Of a stretch of 64,000 nucleotides of DNA, positions 42,768 through 53,116 are shown one piece after another. The DNA comes from Acanthamoeba castellanii str. Neff (lineage: Eukaryota > Discosea > Longamoebia > Acanthamoebidae), in the NCBI RefSeq assembly GCF_000313135.1, contig NW_004457702.1:922001-986000 (forward strand). The letters run 5' to 3'. Below the pieces are notes generated by a model. That model was not told the DNA's origin. It was given only the letters and a program-made list of their open reading frames with translations, and did no database searches. Numbering within the stretch: the first letter of the stretch is position 1; the number at the start of each line of letters is the position of its first letter. Made by a program: the position numbers and the translations under genes.

Positions 42768-44623
42768 TCACTCGTCAGCGAGCTCGGGCTCGGGCTCGGG
42801 CTCTGCTTGGGCAACGAATTCAAGATCGGTGACCAAGCCGAAGTGGTCCGACGGCCACACTCCCTGGGCATGTGCGCAGAATTGAGACTGACGGTCATGT
42901 GTGACCCAACTCAGGGGAAGAGATGAGCGTACGATGTGGCCCTTCATCGGCGCCGTGCCGAAAAGTTCAATCCGCTTGGGCCGCCACTGGCCGCCGGCGG
43001 ACTTCCACAACACGCGATCGTACCTGCATGCACTCAGTGAGCGCCAAGCTGCCAACCATTAGCAGCTTGTTCTGAAAGCTACGTACCTCATCTGCTCGAA
43101 TTGGCGTATCATTCGGTTAACCTCTGAGTCGAACGTGTAGCCCTTCTCCTCTGGACCCTTTGGGTCAGCTGCTGGTGGCCGGTACATGCGAGCGTGAGCG
43201 TGCAGCACGAACCTGGGCGCAAGGTGGGCCACACGTCAACGTAGTCGGGGTAATGAGCCGCGATATTATCGTTCTCCAGCGGCATCACCCTAAGACAGCG
43301 CAAAGCGTCGTGAGTCTTCTTAGGCGGTCGACCGCGTCAATATAAGAGCATCAGAGGTGGGCGCACCCTTTGCGAAAGTTGCGGTCCGAGTCGAAGTTGA
43401 AGTCGCCCATCAGCCCAGCGTGCGGCGACGAGGCCAGAATTCCTGTGTGCGACACAGCCAAGGAAATGCAGGCATTGTTAGTCACCAGGTGGTGCTGATG
43501 CTGATGCTGGTGGCGCTTTGCTGTGACCAGCTGGTCACCTTACCCGAGATCTTCTCCAGCTGTTCGGCTCGTAGCTGTGCAGAGTCCAGACTCTCAAGGT
43601 GCACGGTCCCGATTGAGACCTGTTGTACAACAGCACAAACCCGGCGCATGGTCAGTAGGAGACTGTTGTGTACGAGGTGGTGGGTCATCTTCATCATCAT
43701 ATTGGTTGTCACAGGGACGTACCGTCTCCTCGTTGATCGTGTAAGTGGCGATCAAGGCCCGTCTACCCATACTGGTGGGCAGCTTCCACATCGTAAGGTC
43801 CGCCATGGGTATCCGCGAGAGGATCACTACGCCGTACCTGAGCAGGTCAGATCGATTGTGTGAGCGTCGATTGGCGCCGATTGTAGAGGAGAAGGAGGAG
43901 AGACCCATTGAACGTGCGCCCGTTCACGTCGGAGGCGAAGTAGTGCTGTTGTACATATTCGTTGTCGGTCATCTCTTCGATCCACTCCATGTTGGCTGCG
44001 CACACACACGCACGCACGCACACACGACACAGCGTAGGGCGTGAGCAGCAACGCCCAACATTGACGCTGGCAATGAATGTGGTGGAGGGTCGCGGCACCC
44101 TCTTGCACGCAGATGACATCGGCATCGAGCTCGGGCAGCATGCTCAGGATGTGACGAAACCTTATGGTTGGTTGAGGGCGTCCTTTAGAGCGTTGGTGGC
44201 ACGACTCGCGCATGATGGCAATGTGAAGCTTTTACCTTCCACGCATGGTGTTCTGGCCGAAGAAGACGTTGTAGGTGGCCAGGCGCAGCGAGGTCTTGTT
44301 CACCTTGTGGCCCTCCCCAGCCTGCACTCGCCCTCGTCAGCAACCACGCACGGTGCAGAGATTGCAATGTGGCATACGACCAGGTCGAGCTTTTCCCACG
44401 AGTGCTTGGCCGAGTTGTATCTGTAGGGCTGCAGGGCATAGGACGCTGCCATTTCCTGTGCCATGCCAAGATGCAAATTTGAATGCAAGGATGATTATGC
44501 CCTGATAATTATGGATTATGAATGATAGGGCAGCTTTCGACAACGTACCGCCACTGCCGGTTCGCTGGCGACGTTCAGGGCAGGCACCACCCCTGGGCGT
44601 GCTTTAGTGGCTCTGCTCCCCAT
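42768..44623 (-). CDS. TDP2-like endonuclease/exonuclease/phosphatase-fold protein
   Basis: Probable metal-dependent phosphodiesterase, closest by pattern to tyrosyl-DNA phosphodiesterase 2, which removes topoisomerase 2 peptides from DNA 5' ends. Inferred exons on the minus strand: 44623-44549, 44455-44378, 44321-44236, 44160-44099, 43995-43905, 43837-43723, 43619-43544, 43442-43367, 43289-43213, 43171-43087, 43023-42933, 42863-42768; 335 residues. Catalytic motifs in order: LATYNVFFGQN (Asn), DADVICVQE (Glu), TVHLES, MGDFNFDSDRN (Asp), YDRVLWK and WPSDHFGLVTDLEF (His). Spacing agrees with the TDP2 catalytic domain, but the N-terminal UBA domain of animal TDP2 is absent. Related proteins of the same superfamily (CCR4/nocturnin-like) remain possible. 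The exon at 43171 has a tandem CAGCAG acceptor, so 43168 is an alternative boundary. Confidence 0.8.
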
Positions 44624-44858
44624 GCAAGGTGGCGAGTTCATATAAACAAATCTTATTTTATTCTTCTAATCAGCCTGTTGACTTGAAAAGGGTGTGCTTG
44701 TTGTGTAAAGAGGGTCGTACAGAGGAAGATGATGGAAGCACAAAAGACAAAATGCACAACAATGCACACCGCACACAAATGCAGGCACATGTACATTCAC
44801 CCAGCTCCCTCCCAGAGGAGAGAGTGGAGCGTGGCAACCCAGACCAGGCTGACGATCA

Positions 44859-45458
44859 TCAGTTGATGCGGGTGGTCGTGGGGGAGAGTCGCATGTTGTC
44901 GTCGCTGTGGTAGCCATTCAGCTCGGGAACACCCTCGTCGGTCGGGAGCTGCGTGGGGCGAGATGTGTAGCGTGACCTTTTGAACAAATTACGGTTCGCG
45001 GTGCCATCGTCTTCATGCACGCTTACCTGCAGGTATGGGCTCATCGCCGCCGCGCCGTTCATACGGGCGATGTCAGACTCGGTGTCCTCCGCGACAATGT
45101 TGGTGCTCCTCTTTGGCTTGATGCACTTGTACCTGTGTGGAGGGTCGCTCGGGGTGAGCTGACCCTGCGCACGCGCGCCGGTGGCCTCAAGCAGGTAGGT
45201 GTGTGAACAGTACCAGAGCCACATGGCGGTGAGGGTCAGCTGTTCGACGGCCGTGATGACGTAGGGCAGCCACGTCGTCCAGTTGTTGCCAGCCAGAATG
45301 GCCTGCGTGACCGTATAACAGTGGTGAGCAGCAATGGCCGTGTCAGTCCGTAGGTAAGAGTTGATGTGTTGAAACGAACCTGGAAGCAAACGACCAGGAT
45401 GTTGCCTGGCGCCTGGATCAACAGCATGGTGATGCTGAGCGCGCCGGTGTCCTGTCAA

Positions 45459-45491
<33 letters not shown>

Positions 45492-46594
45492 GCGACAAAA
45501 GCAAAAGTAATGAGCAAAAGCGCCAGGTTAAGGTGCACGTGTGGTGCTGGTAGCGCACCTTGGTCTTGTAGGTAACGTAGATCTGGGGCAGCCACACGAA
45601 TCCGATGATGACGGACGAGATCAAACCCAGCGCATAGGCGTAGCCTGTGTAGCTCTGCGAATGGGAGCGAATACGATGCGTGCGGTCAGGATGATGGCGA
45701 CCAACAAAGTCTCTCGCGAGACAGAAATGATCATCCATCTGAGACCAACGTACATCTTCATCTGAACCCACGAACGCGATGAAGAAGAAAGCGGAAGCCC
45801 CCAGGGCAACCAGGAGCACAAAGTTGAGTACCAGCATCACCCTCGCAACCAACTACACAGCGATCGCGGTAGAAGAAATTATTAGTAACACAGAGCACCG
45901 CAAGCACGTGGCAAGGAGGTGAGGCGCGCACCCTGTCCGTGCGCTTGCGGACGGCCGAGACGTTGTTCTTGGGTGTCATGTCAAAGTAGTACACGATGCA
46001 TATGAACCTGTACATACATACATACGTACGTTGTTACATCAAGAGATCAGCAACACACGAGCAGACAGACAAACAAAGCTCAGCGCGCAGTGCGTACAGG
46101 AGGAACAGGCAGAAGGGTCCCACGAACAACTGCTCGAGCGGAAGCAGCTGCTGGAAGATCTGGCCAACGGTCTGCAGACACGCACCACGCACCACATCCC
46201 CGATTGAGACGAGTTGAAGAGTTGGCGCTGGGCGGGTTAGCAGGTGGTGTGGCGCCCAGACTACGTACGAGGTAGCGACAGCACTTGATGGCGTTCCAAT
46301 CGAGCATGAAGGCGTTGATGAAGGTGAGGTAGGCGCACACGAAGGAGAGCCACATAGTGAGCACGCTCACTCCCTCGCTACTCCGGCGCGCGATGATCAT
46401 CCAGAACTGTAGGAGAATATCAAATAGTAAGAAAAATAATACGAAATTAAAAAAAAATGGTAGTGGATTAACAATCAAAGAGGGGCTACCTGGGGGATGT
46501 AGGAGATGACGATGCCCGCGGTGAGAAAATATCCAACCACCAGCGCAACCACCGGGGGCGCTTCGAAGCAGGACGCATCGTCCTTGGCCACCAT
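44859..46594 (-). CDS. PQ-loop repeat membrane protein
   Basis: Seven-TM PQ-loop family, which includes lysosomal amino-acid exporters and SWEET-type sugar carriers. Inferred exons on the minus strand: 46594-46490, 46406-46269, 46171-46098, 46007-45932, 45852-45754, 45654-45559, 45451-45380, 45302-45027, 44948-44859; 341 residues. Two PQ motifs are seen: IVISYIPQFWMIIARRSSEG near the N-terminus and IIGFVWLPQIYVTYKTKDTG later, each followed by the usual hydrophobic helix (SVLTMWLSFVCAYLTF; LSITMLLIQAPGNILVVCF). The first PQ is split by an intron exactly after the Gln codon. The C-terminal tail of about 80 residues is hydrophilic, with basic and acidic patches, and probably cytosolic. Substrate unknown. 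Confidence 0.85.
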
Positions 46595-46812
46595 CTTCCG
46601 CTGTGCTAATGCCTCTCCTTTTTCTTGCCTCTCCTTTTTCTTTTAAAAAATATATAACCAAATCGGTTGATGGCGTGTGGGACGTTTCGTGTCTTCGTGT
46701 TCGTTGTCGACGACCGGATTGCCCTGTATTCCGGTGAAAGAGGCCCGCGCGTGCTGTGTCGTGTGTCGTGCTACTCGTGAGGTTGTGTGCTGTCCAAACT
46801 TAATGCTTATTA

Positions 46813-49470
46813 TTATTGGGTTCCATAACTTTGCAGGAGGGTGGTCAGGCCGCCTTCTTCTTCTGCCTCATCTCCAGCGATGGCTCGGTGTGGCTTCTTC
46901 TCGTGGATCTGCTGTTGGTCCGCTGTCCGATCGCGTACCCGCTGCTGCTTGGCCTTCACATCGTCGTCACGTTGTTCGCTCTTCCTTCCTCGCTTTCGTC
47001 CTTTCTCTTTTCTTCGAAGCTTCCGTTCCTCTTCGCTTTCACTTTCGCTCCGCCTGGGCCGCCGGTGCGGGCTCCTTGATGAAGATGACGAAGATGAGTC
47101 CCTGCGCCTTCTTCCTCCCTCTCTGCGCCGCCTCTCTCGACTCTCGCTCCGTCTACTACTCCTGCGAGTGTGGGCACCGCCTGAAGACGTGGCCCTCTCC
47201 CTGCTGCCGCTCCGTTCTCGCCGCCCGTCACGCTCGCCTCTCGGGCTTCGACTGCGGCTTCGGCTTCGGCTTCGGCTTCGCCTCCGCTTCCTCCGTCGCC
47301 TTTCGTCTTCTCGTTCCTCGGCTTCTCTTCTCCTCCTTCTCTCCTCGCGCTCGCGCTCCTCCTGCGCTTTCCGCCTGCTCTCGTCGGCCTTGTCCTGCTT
47401 CTCCCTCTCCTTGCTGGTGGAGGTGGACGTATCGGTGGCGGCGGTGCTACTGGCGGAGAGCTCCTGCACGACGTGCTCCTTGCCGGTGGAGATGAGCTGT
47501 GCCAGCAGCTTGGCTCGCATCATGCGCTTCCTCTTCGCTGCCGCGGCAGCTGCTTTGGCTTGCTCGTCTTCGCCTTCGTCTTTGTCTTGCGTCGCAACGG
47601 AGGCGTCCGTGCCTTGGCTGCTGGCGGGGCAGGGGGGTTGTTCGTCGACCAGCTTGACCCATCCGCGCGGCACGTAGCCGACTTGGCCCTCCCGCTCGAC
47701 CTCCAGCCACCCGTCGACCGTTTCACGACCCACCAGCACTTCGCCCACCTATGCGGAACACGATCAGCGCCCTTTCGAGTGAGCCACAGACGCACAGGCG
47801 GAGCGGCACATGGGTGGGGGGGAGGTGAACCTTCATGCTCATCTCTCCATCCTTCTCTGGCGTAAAGTCGAACATGGCGACGTACGACTGCTTCGGCTCG
47901 AGAGAAGGAGCGTTGTCAGTTGGCCTTTCGTCCGCGACCACGGCCTCGGCGGTATCAGTTTCCTGGCCACCAGTGCTTTCCTCGGTCTTGAAGGGCTCTT
48001 CCTCGTCGTTGTACTCAGACACGAGACTGAGAGCAAACTCGTTGGCCTTTTCCTTCTCTTCCTCCTCGCGCTTCTTGGCCTCCTCCAGCTTGCTGATCAG
48101 GAACTTGAGGTAGGAATTGAGCGGATGGCCCTCCACGAGGAACAGGAACATCGGATTGTCCTTTTGCTGCTTCTTCAACGTATTGACTGCCTGCATCGAC
48201 GATGAATAATTAATAGTCAAGTGAGGAACACATGTGTTTCACGCGCCATCATAGGTCGCCACCACATGTCGCACGTGTGTTGTACCTCGGGTCCCTGGCG
48301 GAACAAAAAGCCGGCAGTCTTCTCGATGATCACTCCCATCTTCTTCAGCGCAGGCTGCACTCGCGCACCGATTCAAGCATCAGTCAGCCTGACAGGCGTC
48401 TTAAGACAAACAAGAGTTGTAGTTTGGACGTACCGCGATCATGCCTTCGGGCACGGGGTGCGGAGCGCAGTATTTCTCTTCCTCCTCGCGCTTCTTGGCC
48501 TCTTCCTCTTCCTGCTTGCGCTTGGCCTCGGCCTCTTCGAGCTCCTTCTTGCGCGCGGCCTCCTCGCGCTTCTGCTTCTCTTCTTCGTCTTCGTGTTGCG
48601 TGATCTCGCCGTAGTCAAGCCCCACCAGACTGTACGTGGCCCGCGTGTCCTGCTGCATCTTCTGCCGCTTTCGCTCTTCCTCTATATTGGTGTATGGTGT
48701 GTGTGTGTGTGTGTGTGTGTTGTGAGTAATCAGTTATAGTCATGAATGTGGCCTGAGCCGGTTGGACTGTGGCGGTGCGCTGATTGTGATCAGCCTCCGC
48801 CTGGGTCACGTGAGTGGAGTGTGCCTACTTACTTCTTCATGACGTGATGCACAAGAAGTAAGTAAGTGAGGCGCACACACTACTCCTCATCTTTTCGAGG
48901 TAGAAGCGTAATGATGTGGGAATGCTGGAGTGTGCACAAAGGCATGTGCGAGGCATCGGGTTTGGTTAGAGTTGGCAAACGTTCGCAGGGGGTAAAGTGA
49001 GGGCTGACGATTATACCTTTGTAGATGTCCTCCCCGTGCAGGACCATGTCCCAGTAGCGCTCCTTGTCCAGCTTCTTGTTGAGCTTGAGCTCCCTCTCGT
49101 ACTTGGGATCGCTGGGCTTGCGCGTTCGCGGCAGCGCGTCCCATCGGCCAGCCTGGCGATCGAAGAGCTTGAGATCGGTCAGCAGGGCACGCGCATCGTA
49201 ACGATCAATCATAAGATCCTCCTTGCCCATCCAGGGGATGAAGTGCTCGCCGCGTTCGATCGATTCCGAGAGCCTGTCATTGCGAAACAGGTTCGATTCG
49301 TAGCCCACAATCACCAAACCCTCCAGAAAACTCTGCTGCCGCTCGACATCGCTTAACGGCTTGGCTTTCTTCTTGTCCCTGTGGTGCCCCCTCCTCGGTG
49401 GCGCGTTGGGGTCCACCGATTCCAGGCCCTCGAAGGCATTGAAGAACATGCCATCCTTCTTCTGTTGCAT
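46813..49470 (-). CDS. SWAP/SFSWAP-type splicing regulator with an SH3 domain
   Basis: Nuclear SR-related splicing regulator. Inferred exons on the minus strand: 49470-49017, 48681-48434, 48354-48286, 48190-47831, 47748-46813; 688 residues. Residues about 40-150 match the SWAP N-terminal DRY_EERY domain (LVIVGYESNLF, HFIPWMGKEDLMIDRYDARA, DKERYWDM). A Glu/Lys coiled segment follows. One SURP module comes next (GVIIEKTAGFLFRQGPE, then NPMFLFLVEGHPLNSYLKFL). Then comes an SH3 domain (SYVAMFDFTPEKDGEMSMK, GWLEVEREGQVGYVPRGWVK), interrupted by an intron, and finally a long RS/RE tail. Animal SFSWAP has two SURP modules and, to my knowledge, no SH3. The first intron (335 bp) is the longest of the gene and holds a 12-bp hairpin with a decoy donor. 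Confidence 0.85.
48826..48864 (-). promoter_or_regulatory. Hairpin with consensus decoy 5' splice site in SWAP intron 1
   Basis: Arms TACTTACTTCTT (48826-48837) and AAGAAGTAAGTA (48853-48864) are perfect reverse complements with a 15-nt loop. On the coding (minus) strand the downstream arm reads AAGAAGTAAGTA, which includes a near-ideal GTAAGTA donor. The real donor of this intron is the weaker GTATAA. A regulatory role is inference. Confidence 0.45.
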
Positions 49471-49546
49471 CTCTGCGTCAGAACAGAATTTTCAATTCTC
49501 CAGTTCACAAGAAAAAGCAAAGCGGAAAGGAAGCGAAAGCCAAGAG
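49471..49546. promoter_or_regulatory. Very short divergent promoter between SWAP-like and SH3/Ser-rich genes
   Basis: Only 76 bp separate the two inferred start codons in head-to-head orientation. No specific element was recognised. Confidence 0.4.
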
Positions 49547-50594
49547 ATGGAAGGCGACGATGCATCTGCGTGGGGTATGGGGTCGGCAGACGAGCTGCCC
49601 GCGACGGTGGAAGGAGAAGAGATGGACTCAATGGTGATTAATGATGCGACGCCAGGGTCCTCGTTTTCGGCCCCAACTGCCTCGTTCGCTTCATCTCCCA
49701 ACAAGAGGAAGCGACCAGCAAAGGTGGCCATCGCTACTGAATCGTTTCGGTCTTCGCACCGTGCCCAGCTGAGCCTCGAAAGGCATGAAGGTGAAACCAC
49801 CCCCGCTCCATTCATTCTCTCTCCATTCTTTTTGACCTGCAGCACAATCGATTAGAATCCCTTCTTTTGGGCATCCGTTCACAACCTCACCCATCTACCT
49901 TGTTCTGTTGGCCTTTACAGAGGTGGAGGTGTTGGCAGAGTTCCCAACAGGATGGGCGCGCTGCAGGAGCATCAATGATGGTAGGACTGGCCTGGTGCCT
50001 CGCTGCAAGCTGTCCCTCCTCTGTCACGATGACTACTACGCTTCTTCTCCGTTCTCTCCTTCCTCTTCCTCATCAGCACCAGCATTCACCCTCCCTGTCT
50101 CCTCCTCATCCTCGACTTTGCCGGACTACTCCTTCACTTCGCCTCTCGACTCCTGCCTCCATCCACTTCGTTCATCCACCTCTCCTTCTTCCACTTCGTC
50201 GCTCTCTTCGTTCTTTCCTTCCACCGAGCTGCATTCGAGCATGATCACCGAAGATGATGAGCGAGAGGAGGAGGCCAACGAGCGACGCACATCCGACGTC
50301 GCACCCATCAACGCCGCCAGCACCGCCTTCTCGCTTTGGCAGCTGCCGTCGCCTCTTCTTCCACTTTCCTCTCCCGCGCCCAGCGTCTTCTTCCCCTCAT
50401 CAACCGCAACGTCGTCTTCACCTCGGCCGCCTCGCCAGCGACGACGAGCCGGTCACAGCGCCCGAAGGCGACTGGCCCTAACAACGGTGGGCGGGGGAGA
50501 AGCGAGTACCTTCCCGCACACCATCGTCGGCTCTTCAACGTTTCCCCACGCCTCTCTTTCGTCGTCTTCTTCATCATCCGCCGATGGCGCATGA
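49547..50594 (+). CDS. SH3-domain protein with Ser-rich tail
   Basis: Two exons, 49547-49790 and 49921-50594; 305 residues. The N-terminus is acidic (MEGDDASAWGMGSADE) and is followed by a basic NKRKRPAK. An SH3-like domain spans the intron: VAIATESFRSSHRAQLSLER, then VEVLAEFPTGWARCRSINDG and RTGLVPRCKLSLL, with the GW and the Pro of the third strand conserved. The rest is low complexity, rich in Ser and Pro, ending ASLSSSSSSSADGA. Scaffold or adaptor function is likely, but the ligand is unknown. The intron falls at nearly the same place in the SH3 fold as in the neighbouring SWAP-like gene. Confidence 0.7.
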
Positions 50595-50750
50595 TAAAAA
50601 AGAATTAAAAAAATAAATGCCGCAAATTCTTGTGGTCGCGAAAAGGAAATTGACCAAAGTCTTGGACCGCGGTGACTCCTCACAGGGTTGGTGTTGATTG
50701 TATTGCGCAAGCGAAGAAGATCGATTGATCCCATCTCCCCTGCACTGAAC

Positions 50751-52981
50751 ATGGCGACTGAGTATTTCAAGGGCATCTCCAAGATTCCTTTCGAGGGTAC
50801 ACTTCACCTTCACCACATCTTGGACTAGCATCCTCACGATGAGAGCACCCTGTTGTTCTTCAAGCGAGACAGCTCGTTTGGGCGCTCAGCTCAATCTTAC
50901 TTGCTTGCAGCTGGCCCAAGCTTTTCATCATTCACGAAATTCGTTTTGATTTTGGTTGATTATGCTTCTTCTGACTCATTGCTTCTACAGGACCCGAGTC
51001 TGTGAACCCCCTCGCGTTCAAGTACTACCGCCCCGACCAGGTGGTGGCCGGTCGCCCCATGAAGGACTGGCTTCGCTTCAGCGTGTGCTACTGGCACACC
51101 TGGCGCGGCACGGGCGCCGACATGTTCGGCCCCGGCACCTACTGCCGTCCCTGGTACCCCCCTCCTCCCCTTCTTCTTCCTCTGTATAGACTCGTCTACG
51201 TGCGAAGCTGGGCTCATGCGCCTTGCCTGGCCACGCACCAAAAGGGACGATGGCACCAACTCGCTCGAGTCCTACCTCAAGCTGGTCGACGTCAACTTCG
51301 AGTTCCTCCAGAAGCTCGGGGTGGAGTACTTCTGCTTCCACGACAGGGACATCGCGCCCGAGGGAGCCACGCTCGAGGAGACCAACAAGAACCTCGAGAC
51401 CGTCGCCGCTCACATCAAGAAGAGGTGCGTAGTAGTCAGCCAGCACTCTGTGCCCTCTGGGTTTGGCTCATCCCCCCCCCCAATCTCTTTTTCTCGGCCA
51501 TTCTCCCACGTAGGATGCAGGAGACTGGCATCAAGCTGCTGTGGGGCACTGCCAACCTGTTCTCCAACCCGCGCTACATGAACGGCGCCTCGACCAACCC
51601 TGGTACGACCGCCACTCAGCCATGGCAACAGCGTGCACCACCTTGACGCTGAGCGTACTCGCCGTCGTGTGTATGTGTACACTATAGACACGCACGTGTT
51701 CGCCTACGCTGCGGCTCAGGTCAAGAAGTGCATGGACATCTCCAAGGAGCTCGGTGCCGAGAACTACGTGTTCTGGGGCGGCAGGGAGGGCTACCAGACC
51801 CTGCTCAACACCGACTTGAAGGGCGAGCTCGACCACTTTGCTCGCTTCCTTCAGCTCGCTGCGGTACGCACACATTGTTAAACCAGCATCACTACGTGGT
51901 GTGGCCCGGAGCCGTGTGCTGATCAGTTTGCACCTCCTTGGCCGCCACAGGACTACAAGAAGCAGATCGGCTTCCAGGGCCAGCTGCTCATCGAGCCCAA
52001 GCCCAGGGGTGCCCCCCCCCCGCGGTCTTCTTTCCCGCTCGTCTCTAGAGTCTTTTCTCATGCCTCCTCGTCAATCCCTCTTGCGCTCGCTCTTCAGAGC
52101 CCACGAAGCACCAGTACGACTTTGACACGGCTGCCGTGGTGGCGTTCCTCAAGAGCTACAACCTCGACAAGGTATACGGGACCCGCTATGACGCTACAAC
52201 TCTTAGCTACACTGCGCTGGTCTCGTTGGCATTCGAACAAACGCTGAACTCTCGTTCAAATCAATGTAGGACTACAAGGTGAACATCGAAGCCAACCACT
52301 GCACCCTTGCCGGCCACACCTTCGAGCACGAGCTCACCTACGGTTCGTCCTCGTCTCTTCTTCGAAGTCTGTGGTGTCTCGAGATGGTGGTGTGCTTGGC
52401 TAACTTTGTAACGTGAACACACACATCATGCAGCGTCGGCGTACGGCTTCCTGGGCAGCATCGACGCCAACACTGGCGACCCGCTGCTCGGCTGGGATAC
52501 GGACCAGTTCAACATGGACGTCAAGCAGACCACCTTGGCCATGCAGGTGGTGCTCAGGCAGGGCGGCCTCCAGCCCGGCGGCCTCAACTTTGACGCCAAG
52601 CTCAGGCGTGAGTCGAGCGACCTCGAGGACCTCTTCATCGGCCACATTGCTGGTACCCCCTGCAACCTTCTCAATCCCATAACACACGACATGACACACG
52701 ACACACGACACGACACGACACGACACGCAACTAACTTTGACACAGGCATGGACACGTTCGCTCGCGGCTTGCTGGCTGCGGCCAGGCTCGAGGAGGAGGG
52801 CACGTTCCAGGCGTGGAGGGACGAGCGCTACGCCTCGTGGAAGGGCGAGCTGGGCCAGAAGATCGTCAGCGGCCAGGTGACCTTTGCCGAGTTGGAGCAG
52901 TTCGCGCTGCAGGCCGGCGAGCCCAAGCAGGTCTCGGCCAAGCAGGAGAAGTATGAGATGCTCCTCAACCGCTACGTCTGA
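50751..52981 (+). CDS. xylA: Xylose isomerase
   Basis: Metal-dependent D-xylose/D-xylulose isomerase. Inferred exons: 50751-50796, 50991-51153, 51245-51424, 51514-51602, 51688-51863, 51951-52008, 52098-52171, 52270-52342, 52434-52652, 52746-52981; 437 residues, the length of class II enzymes such as those of Bacteroides and anaerobic fungi. Conserved blocks: [34 protein letters not shown] (catalytic His and Asp), [24 protein letters not shown] (metal Glu), [16 protein letters not shown] (metal Glu/His) and [16 protein letters not shown]. The start context is TGAACATGGCG. Nine typical introns show that the gene is settled in this genome, although the family is mainly bacterial. No signal peptide. 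Confidence 0.97.
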
Positions 52982-53116
52982 AGAGGAGGAACGCGACCTT
53001 TCAGAGAGCTTCTACCTCTTTGCTTCATGAACGAAGTTCGTCTCGTCGAGGCTGATCAAAAGTAAAAAAGTAGTACAAAAGTTCCGTTTTACAGTATGAG
53101 GCACCCCGCGTGGTGG

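Noticed and set aside
46816..47677. Plus-strand 278- and 272-codon frames near the SWAP-like gene
   Set aside because: They are antisense to the RS/RE tail. The Ser/Leu/Arg composition follows from the RS codons.
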